Shown piece by piece: positions 1 to 12,203 of a DNA stretch of 64,000 bases. Both the position numbers and the translations under genes were made by a program. The notes beneath the pieces are model-generated. The model was not told the origin of the DNA. It did not search any database and worked only from the letters and a program-made list of their open reading frames with translations. Position 1 is the first letter of the stretch. Every line of letters starts with the position of its first letter. The stretch spans positions 310,001-374,000 of the forward strand of contig NW_017265189.1 in the NCBI RefSeq assembly GCF_001638985.1, given 5' to 3'. The stretch comes from Phycomyces blakesleeanus NRRL 1555(-). Lineage: Eukaryota; Mucoromycota; Mucoromycetes; Mucorales; Phycomycetaceae.

Positions 1-613
1 GCGTGGAAGTTTCCAAGAGCAATATGTGTATAAATGTCATCTCTATCACAAACTTTGAGCACCTTTTCAAAAGATCGTTTACAGAGCTTCTCGTTGATTG
101 TGGCCTGTGCCTGTCCAATCATAATCCATCCAACGGCATCATTGGGATCAGTATCAAATACTTCTTTATAATGTTCTTGGGCATCTGTAGCGCGTCCCAA
201 GGCCTGTTCAATAGCACCCAGGCGTAAGTGGGCTAATTTGTTTTTTATATAAAAAAAAAGATTCAAGATTGTATTTAGTTTTTTGTTTTTTGTTTTAAAT
301 CAACATTATATACCCCATATATATATATATATATAATCTTACCATCATTATAAGTAGGATATTCTTTTGTAATCTTTTTGTAGATTGCAGATGCTTTGTC
401 AGTATCCATACGTTCTTCATATAGTCTAGCAAGGTTGTAAGTAATTGTCAATCTCATTCCTGCGGCATATTCCTTGCTGTCTATGCTGGAATCCTCGGCA
501 TTTGAGATTGTCTCAGATTCTTGGATAGCTAGACCGTAATAACGTTGAGCATCATCCAAATGGCCTAAAAATGAATTATTGTTAGAATTATACATTCTAT
601 TTATTAGCAATAA

Positions 614-645
<32 letters not shown>

Positions 646-2974
646 AACATGACTGATATTTTACCAAGGGTGTGGTGCATTGCTGCAATATTATTCAAAA
701 CTTCCACTTTATGGCTCGAGACCCCCTTTTCTTTATTAGCTTCATTATCAAGCAAAGTAAGGGCTTGCTCATAATCTACAAAAAAAACATATGTACATAC
801 AATTAGCATTTTTATTTATAAGCTAGATTAGTTTTTGGCTTACACTTTAATGCGCGCGCACTGTCAGTGTCATCATGTAATTGAGCCATCTCAATAGCAA
901 GTGATGCATCACTATCGTCATTTTCCAATGCCTTGTTGAAAAGTGCTAATGCCTGGGGTTTCTTGCCTTCCATAGCATATAATGATCCAAGTACCTATAA
1001 CCCATTAAGCTTTTTAGATTTTCTCTTTTCTCTTTCCTTCTTAAGTAAAACATCTTTTTTTTTAAATATATATATATATATATATCGCTGCTATTATTAT
1101 TGTTATGTTTACTAATTCTACCTTCATCACTTCAACGCACTGGGGTTCAGTTTCATATAACTTTTCGTAAAGCTGAATAGCAAGATCGTATTCGCCTGAA
1201 AAATATAGATAAGTACATATATATATATATATATTATAAGAATAGTTTCCTGGCCTATATTACCTCTCTTCAAATGCATCTGACCCAGTCCATATTGTCC
1301 AAGTATATGATCTGGATTGAGTTCAAGACATTGGCGATAGAATTTGAATGCATCGTTGTATTCTTCCTAAGCACTTTAATATATAAATACAAACTCTAAC
1401 AGCCTCCAATAACATTCCCTAAAACCCCCCTAAAACAAAAGAAAGAAACAAAACAAAATACCATTTGATGATGTGCTCTAGCAATTTGATAAGAAGATTC
1501 TGCTTTGATCACATTGTTAGATGCATTCCCCATTGCCTTGGAAGCAGATTTGACTGTCTATTGAACACATTAAACAAGAGAAAAAGTTAAAATTATTGTT
1601 ACTATTGCTATTGCTATTTCTTCTTCTATTTTCCATGCTTATTATTGCTATTATTACTATTATTATTATTTCGGTTTGTACCTTTTCAAAGTCGCGTGTT
1701 AAAAAGAAGTGGTTTGCGAGCATATTGAGTACAACAGGATGTTTTTTGTCAGACTTGTGAGCCTGCTGCATGTATTGAAGACCGTTTCTCAGCGAGGTTT
1801 CTTGTTGTAAAGCTCCATGTTCATGTTTCTTGGACTCGTTCAATTCAATGATAGCGAGCATAATCAATGCTGTAGGATTGGGTTTTTCACTCTAGATATT
1901 TACCCAAAAATTTGAATATACATTATTATGTTATATTAATATTAATATGAATTATTATTATTTTTAACCTGCATATACATCTAGATCAATTCAGAAAACT
2001 GACTGTCTTACCAATTCAATAGTGCGTCGTAAAGCAACCTTGGCTTCATCATACATGCCTAACTGCCCAAAGCATTGGGCGATACCCAAACGAATCTCGA
2101 CATTTGCAAATTTCCCGCGAGAGTACATTAGCGCTGTCTGATAAATCTTTAATGCCTGTTTGTAATTCTTGATGTGGTAGTGAATCTTGGCTTGTCCAAG
2201 TAATGCAGGAATGCAGTTTGGTCTTTTGTCGAGCAACATGGAGAATACACGCGATGCTTCGCTGATATCGCGACGAAGGAGATGGTAGTTTCCTTTTACA
2301 ACAAAGGTTTGCTCGTACTGGTTATGGATCCGATCGGCTTCGTTGATGAATTGGGTTGCTTCACTCATATATTTCTGTTTTTCGCTACCGTCGGCTTTTC
2401 TTGCCAATCGCATGTTGAGTGTGGCAATAAGTGTCAGGAGAGGAAGCTTCTGGCGAGGCTGTGTGTGTGGGGAACGGCTGGCTACGTTGTTGAGGATGAG
2501 ATGAAATCTATACATCTATATACATATATATATCGCGTTGGAATACAAGCGGCCAGCAAGGTGTTTACCTGTGGTAAGAGCTGCCTGAATCACAGAGATT
2601 GCTTGCTCGATCTTGTTTTGTTCATAATATTCGATCTATAGATGATTTCGAAAATGAGAATCAGCGATGCGGAGAGAAGGATGAGTAGAAAAAGGAAAGA
2701 ATGGCGAAGGAAAATGTATGAAATAAAGAAAGAAAGAAAATAAGAGAGAGAGAAAGAGAAGAGAAGGGTATAAATATTTATTGGCGTTTCATACAGCAAG
2801 CATTCTGTAGTATGGCAAGGCGACACCTTCTTGCCCAAAGATGTCAGTGAGCTCGATTGGATTACTAGGCAAGTCATTGCATACAACTTCTAACACTTGC
2901 TCATGTTGAAGAGGTACTTCAATTGTATTTGATCTCGTCGAATATGAATTTCCAAAGCTCGCAGCAGTAGCCAT
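1..2974 (-). CDS. CTR9: RNA polymerase-associated protein Ctr9 (Paf1 complex), 5' part only
   Basis: Tetratricopeptide-repeat scaffold of the Paf1 complex, which travels with RNA polymerase II in the nucleus and supports elongation and histone modification. The chosen start (ATG read leftward from 2974) gives MATAASFGNSYSTRSNTIEV, then the Ctr9-type N-terminus with VLEVVCNDLPSNPIELTDIF. A second exon near 2500-2640 encodes IEYYEQNKIEQAISVIQAAL. A long exon (about 1991-2490) carries consecutive TPR helices, including LLGQAKIHYHIKNYKQALKI and IRLGIAQCFGQLGMYDEAKV. Further TPR exons continue to the window edge, separated by short introns, some holding (ACT)n or (AT)n tracts. The gene runs off the left end, so the C-terminal part is missing. 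Family assignment is confident; small exon borders were not all resolved. Confidence 0.9.
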
Positions 2975-3529
2975 GATGTCGAATATTGAAGAGTCGGTGA
3001 ACCAAGATGTCAATAAGCTTCGGTTTTCTCGAATAAGATAGCGGAGGGATGCGCAACTATTGCCCTAATTGGTGACGTCGCTGCCATTATACAGTATTCT
3101 TCACCCAATAAATGGAAACAGATATTATTCAATCATTGATTAATAAATGATATAGAGCTATTCCTTTGGGATTAGGTTGAAGTGTGATACACGTCTTTAT
3201 TATTTCAATTATATATATATTTATTGTTCAATTATTATTATTATTATTATTATTATCTATCTATTTTTATATTATTTTTAAATGGTATAAAATTAGGAAA
3301 AAGACAATAGAAGTATTGAAACAAGTGGTATAAATTTACTATTATAATAATAATAAGAAATGCTTATTTTATTTGCCTAAATAAAATAAGGTTAATAGTA
3401 AATACAACAAAGCAGCTTTGAAGAGGAAGGAGGAGGAGAATTTAGGCTAGTAAAGTGAGAAATGATTTTTTTAATCTTCCCACTGCAAAGGATGCTAGTT
3501 TATTAGCATACCTACACTATTAACCCTAC
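2975..3529. other. AT-rich 5' flank of CTR9
   Basis: No gene seen. It holds the presumed CTR9 promoter and TAT/ATT microsatellite runs near 3210-3260. A purine-rich stretch near 3420-3440 leads into the Fanzor relic. Confidence 0.5.
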
Positions 3530-4288
3530 ATGCTACTAAATCCACGAAGGATACTCTACTTCAATGGCTTCTCTACTGCAGAATCCAGACAGAATATTTA
3601 TCAAGATGTTCTACGAGTAAGAAAATTGACGGCCAGCATTCTTATTAATATAGGGAAAAATAGAGTAAGACCAATTGTAATAATACCAAGAAAAGCAAGA
3701 GAGAGAAAACATAGAAGAGGAAGACAAGATCAATTGCTGCTTCTGCTTCTGCTACTAATTTTGCTAATGCAGAAAAAGGGTGATACTTATAGATCTACCA
3801 ATTATTATAATACCTTCTAATACATAAACAGTAATAGAAGGCGCTGTATATCCTCTATGTCAACTTATGACAAGACCAAGCTGCGTACCATTTGCTTTCG
3901 TAGCGGCATGTTTGGGAAGGATGCTATATCTTTTCGCTATCATCGAACATGCGTAGCTGGTGTCATTTACCAACAATTGAAATACAGACAAAATTGTGAA
4001 GATCTACTGTTGGTAACAGTAGACGAGATTCGCCCTTCCAAGGTAGCATCTCATATATATTTTAGTTTTGTGTTAATATCTTACTGTTATTTAATATAGC
4101 TTTGACATCCTCGCAAAGAAGCTAACTTTACTCATGCTATTAATATGCTCTACCCTTTACTCGTTCCCCAGAGATCGGGAATAGTACGATAGCGTGATGT
4201 AAATGCAATAAAAAAAAGTATCTTTGGCATTACAAAGCAGGGAGTAAATGAGCAAGGACAACAAGCAACCTTTACAAAGAGTCGTTGA
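3530..4288 (+). pseudogene. Fanzor (TnpB-like nuclease) relic A
   Basis: Decayed C-terminal part of a eukaryotic TnpB-like RNA-guided nuclease. Frame 3857-4042 reads SGMFGKDAISFRYHR, then LLLVTVDEIRPSK, matching the family pattern of a glycine-rich 'GMFGKD' segment followed by 'V-DE-x-x-x-SK' just before the zinc ribbon. A plausible GT-AG intron (4043-4101) follows. The next exon starts L-stop-HPRKEANF, with TGA where the first zinc-ribbon cysteine is expected. At 4193-4288 the same frame gives RDVNAIKKSIFGITKQG and ATFTKS, the RuvC-III 'RDxNAxxN' block with its Asp, preceded by a TAG. The stretch 3530-3770 (basic, KARERKHRRGRQDQ) may be an upstream piece but is weakly supported. Stops and lost cysteines indicate a dead copy. 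Subfamily cannot be fixed without alignment. Confidence 0.62.
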
Positions 4289-4675
4289 AATAATATATAT
4301 ATATCGTCGTATCGAACACGGTTTTCCGTATAAGCTATTTAGATCTGTACATGTAAATAGTCTACAAATTAATCCTTATTTACCTAAAGGCTAACAGCGA
4401 CTAATTTTTTTTATCACTCTGTCTACAACCAAATCTTAACTGATCTAAAGAAAATCCTAACTCACCTCAATTTCAAGCTTAAATAATGTGCTACTACTAT
4501 GAGGGAAAATGGGTGTTTAGGGTGTATTTTTTTATGTTCCCCGGGTTGTGCTTAGAGGTATATCTTGCAAAAATCTCTTATGAAAATCACCCTTTTTTTT
4601 TTACCATAGTGTATGAATAAACTGACATATTAAAATTGGTTAAAGAAAAATAAAGATAATACATATAATTGTTTT

Positions 4676-4709
<34 letters not shown>

Positions 4710-4868
4710 CACATAGACACACATACTTTCTCTCTATCTCTCTTTCTCTATCATAGTGCAAAATAAGCAAATAGTAATCGTTTAAACTGACCTATGTGAC
4801 TTGTTATTGACGAAGACAAAGAGAGCGTCTTTGGAAAATGAAAGATTCCCTTGTCTACAGTCTACATC
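4289..4868. other. AT-rich spacer, YJU2 promoter side
   Basis: No gene found. Contains an (AT) run at about 4678-4706 followed by a CT-rich tract (4720-4755). It precedes the YJU2 start and presumably holds its promoter. Confidence 0.5.
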
Positions 4869-5977
4869 ATGTCTGAGCGAAAGGTCCTCAACAAGTATTT
4901 CCCACCTAATTTCGATCCTTCGCAGATCCCAAGGCAGTAAGTAATCGAGTATTATGAGATGAATAAAGAAAAAAGAAAAAGGGCATTAGACTGATTAATG
5001 ACTTCAGGAAGAAGCCAAAGGATCTTCAGCACAAGGTTAGACTGATGGCCCCTTTCTCCATGCGATGTGAGAGCTGTGGCGAGTACATTTACAAAGGAAA
5101 GAAATTCAATGCAAGAAAAGAAACTGTCGAGGGCGAAGCATATCTTGGCATCAAAATCTTTCGATTTTACATTAGGTGAGTGTTTGAGTGTAATGTACTG
5201 CGCATACATAGATTCACATACATACACACAGAGAGAGAAAGAGAAAGCTCGCATATAAAATAATTCTAATGTGTATAATTTTTTCTATTTTTTTTTTTGG
5301 GTAGATGTCCCCGTTGCTCGGCTGAAATTACGTTCAAAACAGATCCAAAGAATACCGATTATCTTGCAGAGAATGGTGCAAGTCGTAACTTCGAGCCATG
5401 GCGTGGAGAGGGCGGAGAGGATGATAAGGGAGGTGTCGATGAAGAAGAAGAGGAAAGAGAAGATCCAATGCAGGCGCTAGAGAATCGAACACTGGACTCA
5501 AAAAGAGAAATGGAAATTATGGATGCTCTAGATGAAATCCGAACAAGAAATGCTCGAAGTGAGCGTGTAGATGTAGATGACGTATTGGATAAGTTTTCAG
5601 AAGAAGATCGGGAGCAAATCCAGTTAAGACTGACTGCAGAAGAACAAGAGGATGAAGAAGTCACAATATCATACTTCAAGTCAGGGGATGGTGAACGTGT
5701 GCGAAAGCTGTCAGATACAATAGAGCCGGATGCAATTACACTTGTCAACCAGTCTGAGGCAGCGAAGGCACTGACTTCATTTAAGGCATCATCATTCTCA
5801 CAGCAAGCTAAACGAAAGAAGGAGACTGAGAAACATAGTCTTGGGCTTGTGGTGAAAAAGAAGAAAACGGAAGAAAAGCCAAAAACAGTAACAGCAGCGA
5901 CTGCAGCAACTGCTCCTAATGCATTGTCGATGCTGGCATCTTACGATGACTTGAGCGATGATTCGAGTGAAGACTAG
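4869..5977 (+). CDS. YJU2: Pre-mRNA splicing factor Yju2/CCDC94 (CWC16 family)
   Basis: Spliceosome step-1 factor of the CWC16 family, acting with the Prp19-associated complex in the nucleus. Three exons join in frame: 4869-4936, 5008-5175 and 5305-5977 (302 aa). The N-terminus [20 protein letters not shown] is diagnostic. It is followed by two zinc-binding CxxC pairs, [20 protein letters not shown] (about residues 47-66) and [17 protein letters not shown] (about 77-93). The second half is acidic and coiled-coil-like ([12 protein letters not shown] onward), then lysine-rich, ending [12 protein letters not shown]. Introns use GTAAGT and GTGAGT donors. Length and order fit the family. Confidence is high. 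Confidence 0.95.
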
Positions 5978-6196
5978 AATGATATACATCTAACATGGAA
6001 TTTTTCTTTTTTCTTTTTTCTTTTACCCACGGATGCGATGACGTGACTGCATAATGTACCCCACATTCTGATCTACACACAACAGAGAATGAAATGAAAA
6101 AAAAGGGAGGGAATATTATGAAATGTATGTATGTTATTGAGTGATGGAGTAAGTGCAAGAAAGACAAAGGCAAAAAAAAGTATACACGATGAAGAA
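5978..6196. other. Short convergent 3' spacer
   Basis: Separates the YJU2 stop from the stop of the minus-strand hypothetical gene. T-rich on the plus strand and A-rich further right, as expected for two converging 3' ends. No other feature seen. Confidence 0.4.
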
Positions 6197-6682
6197 TTAG
6201 AAGATTGGATTGGCAATAGGTGCGGGTGGTATAGTTGGGGTCAGGATGAGTTTGTATTCTGTAAGCAAAAGAGCTTGATCTAATTTGATTTCAACCTCTG
6301 CAAGTTCAGGGCCATCCACATTAGGTAGTGGTGGCTGTGGTTGGGTTGGCTCAAGCTCTGTGATAACTAGCGAGCGTAGTGGTGAATGAAGTTCTTTTGG
6401 TGAAGGCGCATGTTGCTTTAAGTCTTCTAGATCTTCCTCAGCATCCATTACTCTTCGATTGGTGCGTCGAGTGCGTTTATTGAGTACTTCCTCTGCGTTA
6501 CTTATTGTTATACAGAGTAAGAGACGCTCTCGAATGCTGTATTTTGGTTTTCTACGACGGTCGTCACGATCGAGCTTCTTGCAGCCTAGGGTGAGGGCTT
6601 TTGTGGCAATTTGGCGTGGTGAGAGTGTGGCGACAAAGACTGTGGTGGGAGCCTTGCTACGGTTTGACCAGAGGGCAGCCAT
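6197..6682 (-). CDS. Hypothetical protein, 162 aa
   Basis: Single-exon ORF that I do not recognise. The start at 6682 gives MAALWSNRSKAPTTVFVATL; a longer in-frame start at 6754 exists but adds an atypical leader. Residues 25-75 are basic (KKLDRDDRRRKPKYSIRERL), followed by NAEEVLNKRTRRTNRRV, an acidic stretch, and a proline-rich C-terminal half ending PTIPPAPIANPIF. No signal peptide or membrane segment is evident. The early 'RERLLLCITISNAEEVLNKR' could form a helix. The alternation of basic, acidic and Pro-rich segments and the low stop density support a real gene, but the function is unknown. Confidence 0.6.
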   Translation of the reverse strand: MAALWSNRSKAPTTVFVATLSPRQIATKALTLGCKKLDRDDRRRKPKYSIRERLLLCITISNAEEVLNKRTRRTNRRVMDAEEDLEDLKQHAPSPKELHSPLRSLVITELEPTQPQPPLPNVDGPELAEVEIKLDQALLLTEYKLILTPTIPPAPIANPIF

Positions 6683-8982
6683 GTGTATAAACTGACAGCA
6701 AAGATAAGGCGTGGAGAGGTACTTTAACTGCGAAGAGAGTCGATATAGACACAAATATTACTATGCACTAAGAGGAGCATTGAGCGGCCAGCAGGAACAA
6801 ATGCGAGCACAAAAGATCCTGCAACAACAAAGGAAAGGGGGGCAATGAAGAACATCAGCCACTGTATTGACCCCCCATCATTTTATATCACACTTCACGG
6901 CCAATTTCGGAAGGACTCCCACATGTCAATACAAACCCCATTTTAGATGCGGGGGACACATTTCAGTTCCGATACCTCTTTGAAATACAAGCTCTTTAGT
7001 ATCAAAAGTAAATCGTCATGGTTCCCATATACTAAACAGAAACAAGCTTTTATTGTATTGCCACCACAATACCTACTTTTACCAGCAGCGTATTATCTAT
7101 ATGTTAATTCTTATACTTGGAAAACAATTCCATAGAAATTCGGGACATCTTCTTTTAATAATACTATTATTCTTAGGACCAACCTAAACAGCCATTATCT
7201 TTCTTACACAAAAGAAAAACATATAAAGTAAGAATGGTAACTTTTGTCACTTTGAGAAAATTGAATGTCCTTAATAGCATTTGTTTTTTGGAAAGTAACA
7301 TATATGTTTTGGTTTAGGACATTCAATTTTCTCACAGAGACAAAATTTACCGTTCTTACTGTATTCGCAACATCTTAACCAATTATTTCAATTGCTTTAA
7401 ATAATCGTATATCTTATAGGTTAGTTGAATCGTTTTCTTATTATTGACCATCCCAAAACTGACAAGGCGAGATACTGTTTAACGGTGATCTCCATTGGAT
7501 CATTAGACTTCGCGTTGCTTATCACTTGATTAGAGTCTGAGTCTTATAAGCTCAACAATTAGTTACATGTCAAAAATCTGCCGATGCAAGCAACCTTTTA
7601 TTACAATTATTAGTAATTTTCAAAGATAGAATTATAAGTCTTTATTAATTTTATGGCTTTTAGGCTTTGGCCCATGGTTTATTAGTATGAGTTTGTTGTT
7701 GTTGTTGTTGTAAGGACAGAAAAGAGAGAAAGAAATAGAGGCAAAAACATCTACAATTCAGTCGGTTATTTCACAGTTTAACTATATAGTTAAATGTAGT
7801 ATATACAGCCATTATAGCAGACTTGTCGGCTATCTTTTATTGCTCAAGATTCACTGCATCATTGCTTTAGTCATTACACTTCTTCCATTCACATTGATAA
7901 CTTTCTTTTTGTAAAAAGAAAAAAAAAGCAGTCTAGTGAAACACTGCCGAAATATATACTGTCCGACAAAGTCCGAGCCGAATCCAGCGCACAATCTAGG
8001 CGGTCATTTAAATATATTTCTCGAGTTTTTTTTTTAAAAAGGGGAAAAAAAAAGAAATAGAATTTTGTGACGAGGGTCAGCGGTAAAGCCATATGATACT
8101 ACCATATTTGGACACTTCTACAAAACTACCAAAAGGTATATTTCAATAAACTCAGTCTTGTTAATAAATAATGAAAAGCCTTTCGCATACCATTAAGATA
8201 AAACTATCACTAAAATTACTCCCGTATTGATCGTTAGATCACAAGTCTATTAATCTCATCAGTATTTCATAACCCCAAATTCAAAAGGTCAAAAGAGAGA
8301 CTTACAATATCATAATCTATAAAACTCTTTGTGTATATATATTCCAAAGCTCCATAAAGGTACCTGAAAATAAGCATACGCAACATGGCCAGGACTAAAT
8401 TTCTCAGCCACCTTTCGTATTCTTCCATACTTTCTAGAAAAGTATTGTTTTTTAGTAATAGCAGCAGATCTTGCAAGATGTAACCAAAAGGTATGAACTA
8501 GGTGGATTTCCAGAGAAAGAAATAGGAAATAATTTTAAGAAAAAAATCAAGATAAAATCATGTACTTTAAAATTGGTTGACTTGCATAAGGAATATTGAT
8601 ATAATTGAGGTGGTGATTGGCACCTGCCACCTCTTGAATAGATACATCCGTTAGGATAATAGTAAATATATAATATAAATGTATATATGTAGATTCAGAG
8701 TAAGTTAAGCTACTAATAAAACATCTGTCTCAAGAAGACCCAGCCCCAAAGAAGAATATAGATTATTAGCTAGCTTGTAAACGCTTTGTTTCTTTATTGG
8801 TGTTTATAAAGGAATGTTCATGAAAAGAAAAAAAGAAAGATAATTATGGTCATTTGGGGACTCTCTAGTTATAGCCATTTGGCTCGTATAGCTCATTAAA
8901 AACAAATAAAAGAATACTTTAAGAAAGAAAAATAGGTGTATTGTTTACAGCCTATCCCTCTCTCCTTATTTCATATCAGAAA
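6683..8982. other. 2.3-kb AT-rich intergenic region
   Basis: No convincing gene on either strand; short ORFs here are low-complexity or lack codon structure. It contains the 136-bp inverted-repeat element described separately and a (GTT)n run near 7690-7710. The right part lies beyond the UFD1 stop. Confidence 0.5.
7226..7361. mobile_element. MITE with 48-bp terminal inverted repeats, TA target site
   Basis: The left arm (7226-7273) and right arm (7314-7361) are near-perfect reverse complements over about 48 bp. The outer ends read AAGTAAGAATGGTAAC and, from the other side, CAGTAAGAACGGTAAA; the inner ends share GAGAAAATTGAATGTCC. Only about 40 bp lie between the arms. A TA dinucleotide flanks each end (7224-7225 and 7362-7363), and the CAGT-like tip is typical of Tc1/mariner-family termini. 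It has no coding capacity, so it would be a non-autonomous element moved by a transposase elsewhere. The arms differ at several positions, so it is not brand new. Confidence 0.75.
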
Positions 8983-10656
8983 CTACTTTGGTTTACTTGA
9001 GCCCCCTTTCTTAGTTCTTAACGTCTGTCCTGATCCGGAAAATACATGTGTCTTTTTGACATCGCTTTCTTCTTCTGTGCTCTTTGGAGGAACAACCTTG
9101 TACCCAAAGAACAGTTGGCCAAATGGAAGATTGAGCGGTCCATCGTCGTTAGGATCAAATCGGCTTTCCTCTCCAAAGTCTGTATCCACATCCATAGGAT
9201 TTTCGGTTCTTATTGGTCTTTTTTTTTGGTTGGAAAATAATGAAGTGTATATCAACATCTTGTAAAATACCAATACCAAGCTGTTACCACAATACCCCAG
9301 GCTCATACACCATACACTTACTCTTTTCCTTTTCCTCTCAAACTTTGTCCGCTTCCACTAAATGCAGACGTTTCGGTTTTTTTTGGTGTTTCTGGAACAT
9401 CAATAACCATCTGACTCTTCTGCAAACACGATACAAAGTACATAATTAGCCAAAATACACGAAAACACAATGTATCATATATTTATTTATTTACCATTGA
9501 AGGTGTAGGTGTAGGTCTGCTTGGCTCAACATAACCAACAGGTGGCGCAAAATCGACCTATTTATTTTTACGTATACATATATAAGTAAAAGTATAAAAG
9601 CGTCAACAACCTATCCAAAATTTCTACTCGGGACTTAGTCTACCTCCAAATCGGTCTCAACGATAGATATACCACCATGATCTTCGTGATTAGGCTTGAC
9701 TTCCAGTACTTTAATTTCGTATACTTTACTATTGTAGTTGATCTGAATCATATCTCCGGCCGTCAGTGTTGAAAAGTTGCGCAGAGCATTCTCAAGCCTA
9801 TGATCGATAATTAATAATTAATAAATATATTCATTGTATTTAATTAATTAACCTATTTTTTTTCCTTCGTTATATTTACACTGCTCTATGATCACTGATA
9901 TCTAAAAAGTCTGTCGACTGAGGTTGAATCTTCACAAAAGATCCAAGTGGGAGGGTAATATTTTTAACTTCGATAAGGTTTCCAGGTTCGACCTTGAGAG
10001 ATTCCATCATCTACGTAATTAAATTATGTGTAAGATAAAAAAATAAATCTTCGCAGGTCCCAGTATCAGCACTATAGCCTACCCATTGTGGAAAATATGC
10101 TCGTCCTTCCTCTGCGATAAACTCAAGTACACCTGCATGTGTATGCTTCTTCTCTTGCCCATTATTCAAACGGAAAAGCATAGGATATGATATATTCAGC
10201 TGAGCTAGATGTAATAAGAACATACGCATTAAATTAATTCTCTGTTATTACTCATATATCTACTTTTTATATGCTTTTAAGAAATAAATAAAAACAGAAA
10301 AACTCGACTTACATAATTTCTCTAATGCTGACTGCGGAAGAATGACTAAAATCACACATTGGTTTATTAATGATCGTGTGTTTGAAGGATTGCTTTTATA
10401 TATAAGAAAAATATAGTTTACTTTTTCCACCATAATTGACGTTTTCTCTTTCGCTTCCGTGTTGCATCATTGCAATAGGATAGCATCGATATAGTTCGAG
10501 AAAGCCTCTATTGGGGTTCAAAATACCAGCTAGAGGATTACGCATGTTAAAGTAAGCGGCCCCAAATGGGTTCTCATCGTCAAATCCTTCTCCGTTGAAC
10601 TAAATTTAGAGTGTTTAATGAAGGTTGCCAAGTTACGACCGAAATTGGCTTACCAT
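8983..10656 (-). CDS. UFD1: Ubiquitin fusion degradation protein 1 (Cdc48/p97 cofactor)
   Basis: Partner of Npl4 in the Cdc48 segregase that extracts ubiquitylated proteins for proteasomal degradation. Starting at 10656 the first exon appears to be only the ATG, followed by GTAAGC. Exon 2 (from 10599) reads [19 protein letters not shown], then [20 protein letters not shown]. Later exons give [59 protein letters not shown] and [20 protein letters not shown], all standard Ufd1 double-psi-barrel segments. The last exon (8983-9217) holds the C-terminal Cdc48/Npl4-binding tail, with [15 protein letters not shown] and [11 protein letters not shown]. At least six short introns interrupt the gene. 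The product looks complete. Confidence 0.93.
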
Positions 10657-12203
10657 GGGTGCTTAATAAGGTTTTATATGAAAGAAAACGTCTCTTGGTG
10701 ACGTTTATTCAGCAAACCTCACTTCTTTAGTTGCTCGCTCGCTTTTTTTTAAAAGAGCGCAGATCGGACAGATAGGTCTTACCAGCCCGTCACAAATGAC
10801 GCAGCTAATGGCTGCGAAACGGGGAGAGAGAAATACCGATGGCCAATCAGGCATGTTGCAGGATCGTGTTTAATACAATCGTGATCTTTTCATGATTTAA
10901 TGAATTGCTTATGATTCATTACATTTACAGAGAAAACTCAAGGTAGAGATGTATTTTGTAAGGCTCCTTCTTAATGAGTAATGATCAAAAAGGGATATAT
11001 AAATATATCAGATAACCTTAGTAAATAGCCAGACGAAAAGCCTTAAAAACTTTAATCATCCCTAAGTTGAAACCTTTTGAAAGATTTATCTTACATATTA
11101 TTCTTAAATATTTTGAAATGTCTCCTAAGCTCAAGCTGTAATTATGAAAAGTGGTATTATAACTGTGATATTGAGATATATTCAGGCCTATTTTACTTTA
11201 AAGAAAAAAAGACTACTGTGCATTGAGATATTCATAGGTGTTGGCAGTGAACCTTTAGCCTTTTCTTTGTAATTTGGAAAATACGAGTATATATATATAT
11301 ATATGAATTAAACTCAACAGGAACAGTACAGAATTGTATCTGTGTGCAGCTGTATGCATAGCTAGAGGTTGTTTGTCTGATAAAGTTGCTGCAGAATATA
11401 TGCTGGTCTTTGTTGGTCTGCAGATTTATTCAGACAAAACATGTGTACCTGACATCTATCTGAAGACATTATCACACTAAAGATAAAGATCCCGCTTTAA
11501 AGTACAATATTGTATACCTATTATTTAAAGTATATATATATAAAAGACGTAAAGCTATGTATCTCTTATATGTATACCTTATTTTTGGGTAGTAAAGGTA
11601 GCGGATAACCAGCTTTTTGGTAATTTCAAAAGGTCCACTTAATACTTGGCCATGAAAGATAAAATGCAAGAGTGTTTATTGATAGATGATAATAATAAGT
11701 GATCTACAATAATATGGCTATTATTGTGCGAAATAAGATGCGTGGATATTCTTAGATGCTTCTTAGAAATAAACCATAATTAGCTATGAGTATTTACGTT
11801 CAAGTCTTGTCCAAATGAATAAAGCAAAACGCAGTCTATGCTACCATTGTTTACTTTTGAATTATTTGCTACAAAATATAATATATATGTTAAGCCATAT
11901 CAACAATTGGTATCGTTTTTTATCGATACGTAAGGAAGAAGAGTATATATATATGTAAATAATATTCATTTGCAAAAGACAAACATTAAGGTATAGACAC
12001 ATGCTTGTACAGAAGAATATCCTTTAAATAATTTTAACACACATGCAGAAAGACAAATACAAGGAAAGCCAAAGAAGGGAAAGAAAGTGAGAGAATCAAC
12101 AAGAAGAAATATGATTAAGATATGCAGTGAATAAGAAGGGGATGTGGTGATGTGGTGATGTGTATATGAGTGAGTGAGTGAGTGAGTGAGTGAGTGAGAG
12201 ACT
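10657..12203. other. 1.5-kb intergenic region, UFD1 promoter side
   Basis: No gene recognised. Includes an imperfect inverted repeat at about 11367-11441 (GTTTGTCTGA facing TCAGACAAAAC, each arm also containing CTGCAG). A GTGA tetranucleotide run lies at about 12165-12196, beside the stop of the next gene. Otherwise AT-rich. Confidence 0.5.
12165..12196. repeat. (GTGA)n microsatellite
   Basis: About seven to eight tandem GTGA units immediately 3' of the acidic-repeat gene stop codon. Confidence 0.85.

Noticed and set aside
11367..11441. Imperfect inverted repeat with CTGCAG in each arm
   Set aside because: Short, mismatched and without target-site duplication; could be chance. Kept only as a note in the spacer entry.
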